Source of the DNA: Candidatus Spongiihabitans thiooxidans
GTDB lineage: Bacteria; Pseudomonadota; Gammaproteobacteria; Arenicellales; Poriferihabitantaceae
Reading direction: 5' to 3'
Length of the DNA stretch: 64,000 nt
Assembly (NCBI GenBank): GCA_001543005.1
Contig: LFLB01000007.1
Span: 124,001-188,000 of the forward strand
This document shows, piece by piece, positions 47,187 through 55,450 of this stretch. Under the pieces are notes generated by a model that was not told where the DNA came from, ran no database searches, and saw nothing but the letters and a program-made list of their open reading frames with translations. The translations under genes were made by a program, and so were the position numbers. How positions within the stretch are numbered: position 1 is the stretch's first letter; each line of letters opens with the position of its first letter.

Positions 47187-47930
47187 GTGAACGCCATTAT
47201 TGAAGTTCAGGATGTTTCAAAATCCTACGGTGGCGTGGTCGCCAATAAACGGGTTTCCATGACCGTACAAGCGGGCGGTATTACCGGACTCATCGGCCCC
47301 AACGGCTCAGGTAAAACCACACTGTTCAATTCGATTGTCGGCTATCATCCCATTGATTCGGGTTCAATAAAATTTGAGGGTCGGGAAATTTCAAAAATGC
47401 CGGTGCAAAGTATCGCGCGTCTGGGTTTGATACGAACATTCCAGCAAACCCGAATCTATGCTGCGATGGACTGCACCCAAAATATGCTGATCTCATTGCC
47501 ACACCGGAAAATGAAATTCCTTGACGCATTCAGCAAACACGGGGAGTCGGATCATGCGAAAGCGGAGCGCTTGCTGGAATTCGTCGGGTTGTACGAGAAG
47601 CGGTTTCTAAACGCCGGCTCTTTGTCGTTCGGGCAGCAAAAGTTATTGGAGTTTGCGATGGCGTTAATGAATGAACCCACCGGGCTGCTGCTTGATGAGC
47701 CGACTGCCGGGATTAACCCGACGTTGATCAATGGATTGATTGATAGATTGAAACGCGCCAATCGCGAGTTTGGTATAACGCTATTTATTATTGAACATAA
47801 TATGCGCGTGATCATGAACATGGCCGACAAGATTTACTGTCTGGCGCACGGAGAAATGCTGGCTCAGGGCACTCCGCAAGAAATCCAAAACGATCAGCGT
47901 GTGGTCGATGCCTACCTTGGGACGCACTGA
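47187..47930 (+). CDS. Liv-type ABC transporter ATPase, LivG family
   Basis: A 247-residue ATPase with Walker A GLIGPNGSGKTTLFNSIVG, signature LSFGQQKLLEFAMAL and Walker B GLLLDEPTAGINP followed by the LivG-type C-terminus (VVDAYLGTH). About 150 bases without a gene separate it from the permease gene. The N-terminus IEVQDVSKSYGGVVANKRVS is standard. Confidence 0.93.
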   Translation: MNAIIEVQDVSKSYGGVVANKRVSMTVQAGGITGLIGPNGSGKTTLFNSIVGYHPIDSGSIKFEGREISKMPVQSIARLGLIRTFQQTRIYAAMDCTQNMLISLPHRKMKFLDAFSKHGESDHAKAERLLEFVGLYEKRFLNAGSLSFGQQKLLEFAMALMNEPTGLLLDEPTAGINPTLINGLIDRLKRANREFGITLFIIEHNMRVIMNMADKIYCLAHGEMLAQGTPQEIQNDQRVVDAYLGTH

Positions 47931-47942
47931 TGAGTCACGCTG

Positions 47943-48878
47943 ATGGATAATAAAAAAGGGGTTCGCGGTTACGGTTCCGGTGGTGTGGACGCGGTTATCT
48001 CTGTTGAGGAAGTTGAGCGTCGGGCTGCCGCCATTGCCGAAACGATTACCATTGAACAGCTTGATGAGCTGGCAAATGGAGAGGCTTTTGTTGCCATCGA
48101 CAACCTGCGCGCCGGTTACGGAAAAATGGAAATTCTGCATGATATAAATCTGCGCGTGGCGCGCAAACAGTCGCTGTGCTTAATCGGGCCAAACGGCGCC
48201 GGAAAATCCACCATACTGCATTCAATATTCGGGTTTGCTGATATTTTTTCCGGCCGCATTACGATTGGGCCAGGGGCCGGGGCGATTGGCGATGAGCGCG
48301 ACAATTCAGGTAATAACTCCGGCAACAACTTGGGCAACAACCCGGACAATAACCTGGATGTGACATCGCTTAGCCCCAACGAAAAACTCTCTAAAGCCGG
48401 CATCGCCTATATTCTTCAGGATAAGTCTATTTTTCCCGGTATGACGGTAGAGGAAAATCTTTGGATGGGCGGTTTTCTGAAAGCTCAACCAGCGCAAGCG
48501 AAGCAAGCAACAGAAATGGTTTTCGACAAATACCCGCGCCTGGCTGCAAGACGCAAGCATCAGGCAAAAGTCCTGTCCGGGGGTGAACGCCGATTACTTG
48601 AAATCTCCCGAGCTCTGGTTATGAATCCCGAGGTGTTGCTGGTCGATGAACCATCCATCGGACTTGAACCGCGCTTCATCGACATGGTGTTCGAAATCTT
48701 GTATGACCTTCAACACAATGAAGGTAAAACCATCATTATGGTGGAACAAAATGCTAAAAAGGGCCTTGAGTTTGCCGATATTGGCTACGTTTTGGTGTCC
48801 GGCGACATTGCTATCGCAGGAAAGGGAGACGATTTATTGGCTAATCCAAAAGTGGGTGAACTGTTTTTAGGCGGTTAG
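47943..48878 (+). CDS. Liv-type ABC transporter ATPase, LivF family, with insert
   Basis: A 311-residue ATPase, longer than typical LivF (about 235). It has an N-terminal extension of about 50 residues (VEEVERRAAAIAETITIEQL), then Walker A LIGPNGAGKSTILHSIFG near 82, signature LSGGERRLLEISRAL near 203 and Walker B VLLVDEPSIGLEP. Residues about 119-140 hold a tandem four-residue repeat (SGNN, SGNN, LGNN, PDNN; 12-bp units) between Walker A and the signature. The catalytic motifs are intact. Confidence 0.9.
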   Translation: MDNKKGVRGYGSGGVDAVISVEEVERRAAAIAETITIEQLDELANGEAFVAIDNLRAGYGKMEILHDINLRVARKQSLCLIGPNGAGKSTILHSIFGFADIFSGRITIGPGAGAIGDERDNSGNNSGNNLGNNPDNNLDVTSLSPNEKLSKAGIAYILQDKSIFPGMTVEENLWMGGFLKAQPAQAKQATEMVFDKYPRLAARRKHQAKVLSGGERRLLEISRALVMNPEVLLVDEPSIGLEPRFIDMVFEILYDLQHNEGKTIIMVEQNAKKGLEFADIGYVLVSGDIAIAGKGDDLLANPKVGELFLGG

Positions 48879-49026
48879 AAATACGCGGGTCTCATAAGGA
48901 ATCCAAATACCTAATGTCCATTAAAAACACTTCTCTCATTTGCCGTATTTCAAATGATCTCGCCTCGACCATTACTTTGGTATTGCCACATACAACCGAA
49001 TCAGCCGAAAAACAACCCACTTAATA

Positions 49027-50028
49027 CTATATATCAAGACCATTATCTATGTCTGGGCCGCGCTTCCACTCCTCTTTGCCCGGTTCTTTATAGGTGCGGT
49101 CGCCGTTGGAATGGTGGTACTGCCGGGAAGATTTAAGCACCTTTTTTGCCGCTGCCACTGCGTTACGAATAGATAGCGTTGCCAGTGTAGCAAGATGTTG
49201 GGTAAACGGACGCAAATCGCCCGCATCTGCCTCCACAAGCACATCAATGTAAGCCCCTTTTTCCTCCGCCTTGATCACCGGTGGAAATTCACCTCGCCGT
49301 ATGTAGGCATACGCCATAAGCAAACGTGCTGTGCGACCATTGCCGTCCTGAAACGGATGAATCTGGATATAACGATGATGTAACCACGCCGCCTCGACTT
49401 CGGTGGCATAGTTTTGCTCATATATCCTGGCGTACATATCCAACAATCTGTCTAATTCCGAACGCACATGTTCTGGCGGACAATACTCATAAACAGTGCC
49501 ATCCTCTTGTCGCGGGTTGTTCGGGCGAATTTTGTATTCCCCTTTACGTAGCGGAATAGCGACACGTCCGCCGTCTGGTCCTCTGCCTGTTGCAGAGGCT
49601 TGGTGCCGCGTGAGCAGTTGATGCCACTCCTTGAACGCCGTATGGGATAGCGGGCGGCGCTGGGCGACCGTATCAAAGACCATTTCCAATGCGGCTTTCT
49701 GATCCTCCAATAATCCAGTCAGGCTGTTATCTTCCACTTCAAACGCCGCCATGCTATGAGGTAACCGAACGCTCTCCAACCCTTCGGTGATGAGTTGCTC
49801 GGTAATACCTCTGGGAATCGCATACAACCTCTCAACCTGTCCGGTCTCAATGGCAAAACGTCTTTGGTGTTCTTCCGACCAGATGTCCATGATCTTTTTA
49901 TCCAGCTTGGTGCTTTCAAGTTGCGGTCGCAATTCACGCCATTTCGACAAGGCTTCTTGATAGATGGGATCCCGCCACTCAAGTGCGTCTGCCGGCATGT
50001 CTTCGATTGGATACCATTTTTTAGTCAT
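49027..50028 (-). CDS. Fic-domain protein (probable AMPylating enzyme)
   Basis: A 333-residue Fic protein. The Fic motif HPFQDGNGRTARLLMAYAYI lies near residue 220 and is complete (catalytic His, phosphate-binding GNGR). Upstream near 85-100 is MAAFEVEDNSLTGLL, which may hold the inhibitory S/TxxxEG/N-like helix of class II Fic proteins in a variant form. Such proteins transfer AMP or related groups onto Tyr/Thr/Ser side chains. The N-terminal 80 residues and the basic C-terminus (KEPGKEEWKRGPDIDNGLDI) are not recognisable. It is convergent with the Liv operon and divergent from the glycan locus. Confidence 0.9.
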   Translation of the reverse strand: MTKKWYPIEDMPADALEWRDPIYQEALSKWRELRPQLESTKLDKKIMDIWSEEHQRRFAIETGQVERLYAIPRGITEQLITEGLESVRLPHSMAAFEVEDNSLTGLLEDQKAALEMVFDTVAQRRPLSHTAFKEWHQLLTRHQASATGRGPDGGRVAIPLRKGEYKIRPNNPRQEDGTVYEYCPPEHVRSELDRLLDMYARIYEQNYATEVEAAWLHHRYIQIHPFQDGNGRTARLLMAYAYIRRGEFPPVIKAEEKGAYIDVLVEADAGDLRPFTQHLATLATLSIRNAVAAAKKVLKSSRQYHHSNGDRTYKEPGKEEWKRGPDIDNGLDI

Positions 50029-50168
50029 TGTTTAATACTCGATTTACATTAAGAATGTGTGTGATAAGTGCGGATGTTACACTCTGTTCAAACGGAGATG
50101 TGAAAGTTTTTCTATGGCCTATGATAATATGGACACCCCTTTAAAAGGTTAGTGGAAGGCACATTGCA

Positions 50169-50426
50169 GTGAAATTGGCGTTTGCCCTGTTTACCTATTT
50201 TCCTTATGGCGGATTGACCAGAGATGCAATCGCCATCGTGCGCGCCTGTCAGCAACGCGGGCATCAAGTGCGCATGTATGCCAGGGAATGCCGAAACAGT
50301 ATGGGGGGTGGTGCCAATATGCCCGCCGATATGGCCGCGGATGCTGAAATAGAGGCGCAATTATTGCTATACTTGGGTCAATGCCCCCCACAATCTTGGA
50401 AAAATGATCAACGAGTTCATTATTAA
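50169..50426 (+). pseudogene. Truncated glycosyltransferase (WaaG-like N-terminus)
   Basis: From GTG 50169 the frame reads MKLAFALFTYFPYGGLTRDA, then IAIVRACQQRGHQVRMYA, the start of a WaaG/RfaG-type GT4 glycosyltransferase that adds the first core glucose to LPS. After about 40 residues the similarity stops and the frame ends at 50426, inside the next gene. No rest of a GT4 is seen directly downstream; instead an ATPase gene begins at 50404. The gene appears to have been cut by insertion of the 50404-53591 block. Confidence 0.65.
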
Positions 50427-51786
50427 AGATGTTCGCTGCTTTGCAGGTGAACAGCGCATCCGTATTCGCCCGCTGACTTTTTTGGTGGGCGAAAACAGCA
50501 CCGGAAAAAGCACCGTTCTGGGTTGCTTCCAATGTGTGGCGGGTTTGCTCTCGTATTACCCTCACCCCACCGAACTGGGGAACTTTAATGAGCCCCCTTA
50601 CCAAATGGGATCATTTTCGGATATTGCCCGAAAACTTGTTGGCGGCGCGAACAAAAACAGCAAAAATTTCTCGCTTGGATTGCAAATGAATGGAGAAATC
50701 ATGCGGCCCTTTGAGATTATTCTTGAATTTGAAGAAAAGGGTTCGGAGCCGTCCATTTCCACAGTAACCATTGTGGTTCCTGGTTCCGAAGGCGGTAAAA
50801 TTATTCTCACGAAAACTGACACACAAATGGAGGAGTCCGGGGATGCTCCCGCGACCCATATAAAAATAAAAAAACAAGACAAAAATGTTTTTGTTTTGTC
50901 TGTCAACGACAGTAATTTTATTTGGTTTGTGTTGAACCACGTAATATTCGGAGATATCGGCCGCACTCGTATCGCGCGCTTTTTTATAAAAAACGGCAAC
51001 AGTCAGGGTAAGGGGTTTAAGGAACTACAGAAGTTTTTAAAAAAACATTTCCCCAGTGAACGGGAGAACGGGATTTCCGCTGTCGATTCCATGCACGAGA
51101 ACATGTCCAATGTCGTTAGTATGTCCCCCATTCGCTCCAAGCCCCGCCGCACCTACGACCCCCTCGGCGAAACGCAAACGCCGGAGGGGGGCGATGTCCC
51201 CATGTACTTAATGCGCTTGAAACGCACCAACGAGGCAGAGGGAAAGCGAATATTGAAAGATCTTTCCAAATTCGGAAAAGTTTCCGGCTTGTTTGACAAT
51301 ATAAATGTGCATGCCTACGGAGAGAACATGAACGAACCCTTTCAGTTGCAGGTAAAAATCCGCGGGGCCGCAGCCAACAATATTTTGGATGTCGGCTATG
51401 GCGTTAGCCAATTGTTGCCTATTTTAGTCCGCATGTTTTCTGGTGAGTCACGGCAAACACTGCTAATCCAGCAACCCGAGGTGCACCTGCACCCGCGTGG
51501 ACAAGCGGAATTCGCTTCGTTGTTCGTCTCTGCCATCGCCAATCGCAAGCAAAAATTTATCGTGGAAACGCACAGCGACTACATAATAGATCGCATACGC
51601 ATTGAAATTAGCAAAGGCAACATTGCACCAGAAGATGTGGCGTTAAATTATATGTCGCCTGACAAAAACAACAGCGTTAAAGTCCACAACATCGACTTCG
51701 ACGAAGCAGGAAATTTGCTGAATGCGCCGCCCGGCTACCGCGATTTTTTCTTGAACGAATCTGATGAGTTTCTCGGATTCAAATAA
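50404..51786 (+). CDS. AAA (OLD/RecF-like) ATPase of a putative defence module
   Basis: A 460-residue ATPase of the AAA_15/AAA_21 type. Walker A GENSTGKST is at residues 29-37 after FIIKDVRCFAGEQRIRIRPL. A long variable middle follows, then VGYGVSQLLPILVRMF (signature-like), a Walker B-like LLIQQPEVHLHPRGQAEFA near 354 and the H-loop VETHSDYIIDRIRIEI near 385. The C-terminus resembles DUF3696-type ends. It overlaps the truncated glycosyltransferase frame and is followed nine bases later by a PIN-like nuclease gene. Known systems pair such ATPases with effectors (for example PARIS with a TOPRIM protein); this pairing differs. Confidence 0.8.
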   Translation: MINEFIIKDVRCFAGEQRIRIRPLTFLVGENSTGKSTVLGCFQCVAGLLSYYPHPTELGNFNEPPYQMGSFSDIARKLVGGANKNSKNFSLGLQMNGEIMRPFEIILEFEEKGSEPSISTVTIVVPGSEGGKIILTKTDTQMEESGDAPATHIKIKKQDKNVFVLSVNDSNFIWFVLNHVIFGDIGRTRIARFFIKNGNSQGKGFKELQKFLKKHFPSERENGISAVDSMHENMSNVVSMSPIRSKPRRTYDPLGETQTPEGGDVPMYLMRLKRTNEAEGKRILKDLSKFGKVSGLFDNINVHAYGENMNEPFQLQVKIRGAAANNILDVGYGVSQLLPILVRMFSGESRQTLLIQQPEVHLHPRGQAEFASLFVSAIANRKQKFIVETHSDYIIDRIRIEISKGNIAPEDVALNYMSPDKNNSVKVHNIDFDEAGNLLNAPPGYRDFFLNESDEFLGFK

Positions 51787-51795
51787 AAGAACATC

Positions 51796-52236
51796 ATGTG
51801 CATCATCATTGACGCAAATCGCCTCGGTGCGTTTTTTAACCCATCTGAAGACTCATTTGCGGACGTGGAACCGATTCGTAAATGGCTTCGCCAAGGCGGA
51901 AAATTGGTGTACTCCACGGCGGGTAAGTTCAAAGGTGAAATACTGGGAAAGGCGCGGGAACGGTTGAAAGAATACCGCCGAAGAGGATTGGCGAAACTGC
52001 CCTCCGAGACCGCCTTTAACAATGCGCTTCGCGAAGTCAAGGAAAAAGAACACCTCTTGCGGTCCGACGACACACATGTTCTCGCGCTCGCGAAAGCGAC
52101 CGGCGTAAGAGTGTTGTTCACAGGAGATAGAAACTTGATGAACGATTTCAGAAATAAAGCCATAATAGACCCACTGGGAAGAATTTACTCTAGCAGAAGG
52201 AACGCAAACCTTCTGCACCGCAACACTTGCCCCTAA
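51796..52236 (+). CDS. PIN-like nuclease, partner of the AAA ATPase
   Basis: A 146-residue protein with PIN-domain layout: CIIIDANRLGAFF (Asp6), a central acidic/basic helical part with Glu71, LRSDDTHVLALAKATGVRVL (Asp91, Asp92) and FTGDRNLMNDFRNK (Asp111). These acidic residues are the expected Mg2+ ligands of a PIN ribonuclease. It is not a VapC: there is no antitoxin gene, and the N-terminal region differs. The nine-base gap to the ATPase suggests co-transcription and joint function. Assignment as nuclease is inference from the fold pattern. Confidence 0.65.
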   Translation: MCIIIDANRLGAFFNPSEDSFADVEPIRKWLRQGGKLVYSTAGKFKGEILGKARERLKEYRRRGLAKLPSETAFNNALREVKEKEHLLRSDDTHVLALAKATGVRVLFTGDRNLMNDFRNKAIIDPLGRIYSSRRNANLLHRNTCP

Positions 52237-52356
52237 CTCTCCGCTCCGCCACTTCCGACACACGATCAGCCAACCCGCGCTGTAACTTCCGCACTCTTCG
52301 TTAAAGTTTAAAATTTACCGGTCGTTTTTTGGTTGAAGTAGCGTAGATTTTGTTAT

Positions 52357-52397
52357 TTATGTGTAAATCGGGACTTTCATTCCAGATTTACACATAA
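52357..52397 (+). promoter_or_regulatory. 13-bp inverted repeat upstream of the DUF4143 ATPase gene
   Basis: TTATGTGTAAATC (52357-52369) and GATTTACACATAA (52385-52397) are exact reverse complements with a 15-base centre, ending 12 bases before the ATG. This may be an operator, or the footprint of an insertion; there is no T tract for termination. Confidence 0.6.
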
Positions 52398-52409
52398 TAA
52401 ACTCACCAA

Positions 52410-53591
52410 ATGATCCCGCGCATCCTTACCGCTGAGCTGTTGCGACAACTCAAAGAATATCCGGTTGTAACCGTTCTTGGACCACGGCAAGCCGGCAAAA
52501 CCACCTTGGTGCGAGAAGCACTGAAACATTATCAGTACGTCAGCCTGGAGACGCCCGATGTGCGCAGCTTGGCAACGGAAGACCCGAAAGCATTCCTTGG
52601 CCACTATCAACACAAAGTCATTTTAGATGAAATCCAGCGAGCGCCGCATTTACTCAGTTACTTACAGGGAATGGTTGATGAAAATGGAGAAAATGGTCAA
52701 TTTGTTCTCACCGGCTCGCATCAACTCGAACTACGCACGGCCATCACTCAGTCCCTGGCCGGGCGTACCGGCATTCTCAACTTACTGCCATTTTCTATCG
52801 AAGAACTGGAATCCGCAGGCTTACGACTCAACACGTTTGAAGAATACATATTCACCGGGTTTCTTCCCCGTATCTACGCTCAAAACCAGCGGCCGCATAT
52901 TGCCTATTCAAATTACTATCAAACCTATGTCGAGCGGGATATTCGCCAAATTATTAACCTCAAGAATGCCAGCTTGTTTGATAAATTTATCAGGCTATTG
53001 GCAGGGCGAATTGGGCAACTGATTAACTTTCAATCTCTGGCAAGTGATGTAGGCGTTACCGCAAAAACGATCAAGGAATGGCTTTCTATACTAGAGGCTT
53101 CATTTGTTGTTTTTGCGCTTCACCCATACTTCGAAAATTTTGGTAAAAGGGTAACAAAATCCCCCAAATACTACTTCACTGACACCGGACTCCTTGCCTA
53201 CCTGTTGAACATCGAAAAAGTGGCGCAAGTTACCCGCGATCCATTAGTAGGGCATCTTTTCGAAAACCTGGTCGTACTCGAAGCATTAAAGGCACGGTAT
53301 AATTGTGGCTTGAGTCCAAACCTGTATTTTTACCGTGACAGCCATGGCGTCGAGATTGATCTGTTGTATAAATCTGGTCGGAATATTACCGGTATGGAAA
53401 TAAAATCCGCATCAACATTCGATAATAGTTTCAAAAAAACCTTGCTTCGTTTTTCAGAACAACAACATCATCTGGCACACAGCTATGTCGTTTATAACGG
53501 TGACAGCTACTCTTTTAGCGATGGTGTGAAAGCGATCAATTTTCGTAACACGCATGCAATATTTAAGCCGCCTTCAGCAGAAAAGTTATAG
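52410..53591 (+). CDS. AAA_14/DUF4143 ATPase
   Basis: A 393-residue protein of a widespread but poorly understood family often linked to mobile DNA. Walker A is GPRQAGKTTLV near 24, Walker B ILDEIQRAPHLLSYLQ near 71, the arginine-containing sensor FVLTGSHQLEL near 97, and the C-terminal DUF4143 domain follows (about 180-390: YVERDIRQIINLKN; SPKYYFTDTGLLAYLLN; GVEIDLLYKSGRNITGMEIK, a nuclease-like E-x-K pattern). It ends 42 bases before the next glycosyltransferase gene. It may belong to the same inserted block as the ATPase/PIN pair but has its own upstream inverted repeat. Confidence 0.85.
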   Translation: MIPRILTAELLRQLKEYPVVTVLGPRQAGKTTLVREALKHYQYVSLETPDVRSLATEDPKAFLGHYQHKVILDEIQRAPHLLSYLQGMVDENGENGQFVLTGSHQLELRTAITQSLAGRTGILNLLPFSIEELESAGLRLNTFEEYIFTGFLPRIYAQNQRPHIAYSNYYQTYVERDIRQIINLKNASLFDKFIRLLAGRIGQLINFQSLASDVGVTAKTIKEWLSILEASFVVFALHPYFENFGKRVTKSPKYYFTDTGLLAYLLNIEKVAQVTRDPLVGHLFENLVVLEALKARYNCGLSPNLYFYRDSHGVEIDLLYKSGRNITGMEIKSASTFDNSFKKTLLRFSEQQHHLAHSYVVYNGDSYSFSDGVKAINFRNTHAIFKPPSAEKL

Positions 53592-53633
53592 AATTTCACT
53601 AACAATTTTACTAAATAGGGAATCCGTAGTTTT

Positions 53634-54335
53634 ATGTATAAATTATCGGTTGTTATTATCACTAAAAATGAACAAGAGTTTATTGTCGAAGCGATAAAGT
53701 CTGCAACTTTTGCGGATGAGATACTAGTGTTAGACAGTGGCTCGATAGATAAAACCTGCGAAATCGCCGAGGCATTAACCGCCAAAGTTTTGCACCAGGA
53801 CTGGTTAGGTTTTGGTGCGCAAAAAAATAAAGCGATTGAATTGGCTAATAATAATTGGGTATTCGTTTTAGATGCCGATGAGCGGATCACGCCAGAATTA
53901 CAGGAAGAGATAATAAATACCCTGAATGATCCAAAAGCAGACGGTTATCAAGTTGCAAGATTGAATAACTTTTTTGGAAAAACTATTAAAACCTGTGGCT
54001 TGTATCCTGATTATAGTATCCGTTTATTTAATCGCCACAAAGGACAATTCAACCATGTGCCAGTGCATGAAAGGGTGCAGATAAAAGGTAGAGTTGCCAA
54101 ACTAAAACACCCTATGATTCATTTGGCTTATGACAGCATTGATGAATTTATCACCAAACAAAATTTATACTCAAGTTTGCAACACAAGAAAAGAAACTTA
54201 TTGAAAGCCTTGATCAGTCCTTGCTGGACATTTTTTAAATTGTATTTCATAAAATCAGGTTTTTTAGATGGTTGGCATGGCTTTGTCATTGCCAAGCTCT
54301 ACGCCCAATATACTTTCTGGAAGTATATAAAATGA
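53634..54335 (+). CDS. Family 2 glycosyltransferase (WaaE/LgtF-like)
   Basis: A 233-residue GT-A enzyme. It begins LSVVIITKNEQEFIVEAIKS, has DEILVLDSGSIDKT near 33 and VFVLDADERITPELQEEI near 80 with the DxD-type metal site. WaaE/LgtF enzymes add beta-1,4-glucose to the first heptose of the LPS inner core, which fits the neighbours. Its stop overlaps the next start by four bases (ATGA). Base composition drops noticeably toward AT here. Confidence 0.85.
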   Translation: MYKLSVVIITKNEQEFIVEAIKSATFADEILVLDSGSIDKTCEIAEALTAKVLHQDWLGFGAQKNKAIELANNNWVFVLDADERITPELQEEIINTLNDPKADGYQVARLNNFFGKTIKTCGLYPDYSIRLFNRHKGQFNHVPVHERVQIKGRVAKLKHPMIHLAYDSIDEFITKQNLYSSLQHKKRNLLKALISPCWTFFKLYFIKSGFLDGWHGFVIAKLYAQYTFWKYIK

Positions 54336-55450
54336 ATAAAACAATTCGAGTGTTACATACAGAATGGTCTGGCGGGTGGGGCGGGCAGGAGATTCGTATT
54401 TTAGCGGAAAGTCAGGCTTTTATTGCCAAAGGTTATGAAATGACCATTGCAGCACAACCGGATAGTCAATTGTATCAAAAAGCAAATCAAGCAGGTGTGC
54501 CTGCATTTGCCATTAAGATGAATAAAAAAACTAACTTCATAGCAATGATTCGGTTCGTTAACTTCATCAAAAAAAATAAAATTGACATTGTTCACACGCA
54601 TAGTTCTGTGGATTCCCGCACCGCTGGTATAGCAGCGCGTATTTGCGGTATTGCTGTAGTTCGCAGTCGTCATATTAGCGTCCCTCTGAGTCTTCGCAAA
54701 TTCACCTGGTTTCAGTATATGCAATTGGCCGATAAGGTTATTACTTCGGGCAATTTCATCAAAAACATGATGATCTCAAGGAATCACATGCTTACAAGCA
54801 AAATTGCCTCTGCACCCGCTGGAGTTGATATCAATCACTTCTCCATGGACAGGGAAATGATTGATATCAAGCCGCAATTTGGACTCGTCGATTCAAAGCA
54901 CTTTATCGTGGGTATTGTTTCGGTATTAAGGTCATGGAAAGGGCATCATTTTCTGATTGAGGCAATAAAAGAAATCATCAGTGTTATTCCTGATATTCGT
55001 TTATTGATTGTCGGTGATGGACCTCAAAAAAATAATATTATCAATCTCATCAAAGAACTGCATTTAGAAAAATACGTTATTCTTACTGGGCATCAAGAAG
55101 ATCCAGCACCTTTTTTTAAAGCTATAGATGTAATGGTTTTGCCTAGTTATGCCTATGAAGCAACCTCGCAAGTGTTGCCTCAAGCAATGGCAATGGGAAA
55201 GCCTGTTATTTCAACGCATGTTGGCGGACTCCCTGAAGTGGTAATTGATAGGCAGACAGGTTTAGTGGTGCCGCCAAAAGATAGTACCGCTATTGCTAAG
55301 GCCATCCAACTATTATTTAGTGATATAAAGTTACGACAGACATTAGCGAAACAAGGCAGAGAACATACACTTAAAAACTTTACTTTTGAAAAGATGATAC
55401 AAACCACTGAAAATGTTTATTTGGAGGTACTCAAGAAAGACGGAATATGA
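54332..55450 (+). CDS. Family 4 glycosyltransferase
   Basis: A 372-residue GT-B enzyme that begins IRVLHTEWSGGWGGQEIRIL (GG nucleotide-sugar loop), with VHTHSSVDSRTAGIAARICG near 90, VGIVSVLRSWKGHHFLIEAI near 190 and the donor-site YEATSQVLPQAMAMGKPVIS with E-x7-E-like arrangement near 280. I place the start at 54332 because the codons upstream overlap the previous gene and lack homology. It is translationally coupled on both sides. Confidence 0.88.
   Translation: MNKTIRVLHTEWSGGWGGQEIRILAESQAFIAKGYEMTIAAQPDSQLYQKANQAGVPAFAIKMNKKTNFIAMIRFVNFIKKNKIDIVHTHSSVDSRTAGIAARICGIAVVRSRHISVPLSLRKFTWFQYMQLADKVITSGNFIKNMMISRNHMLTSKIASAPAGVDINHFSMDREMIDIKPQFGLVDSKHFIVGIVSVLRSWKGHHFLIEAIKEIISVIPDIRLLIVGDGPQKNNIINLIKELHLEKYVILTGHQEDPAPFFKAIDVMVLPSYAYEATSQVLPQAMAMGKPVISTHVGGLPEVVIDRQTGLVVPPKDSTAIAKAIQLLFSDIKLRQTLAKQGREHTLKNFTFEKMIQTTENVYLEVLKKDGI

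Noticed and set aside
51796-52236. VapC toxin of a VapBC pair
   Set aside because: The upstream gene is an ATPase, not an antitoxin, and the N-terminal PIN pattern differs from VapC; a partner nuclease of the ATPase fits better.
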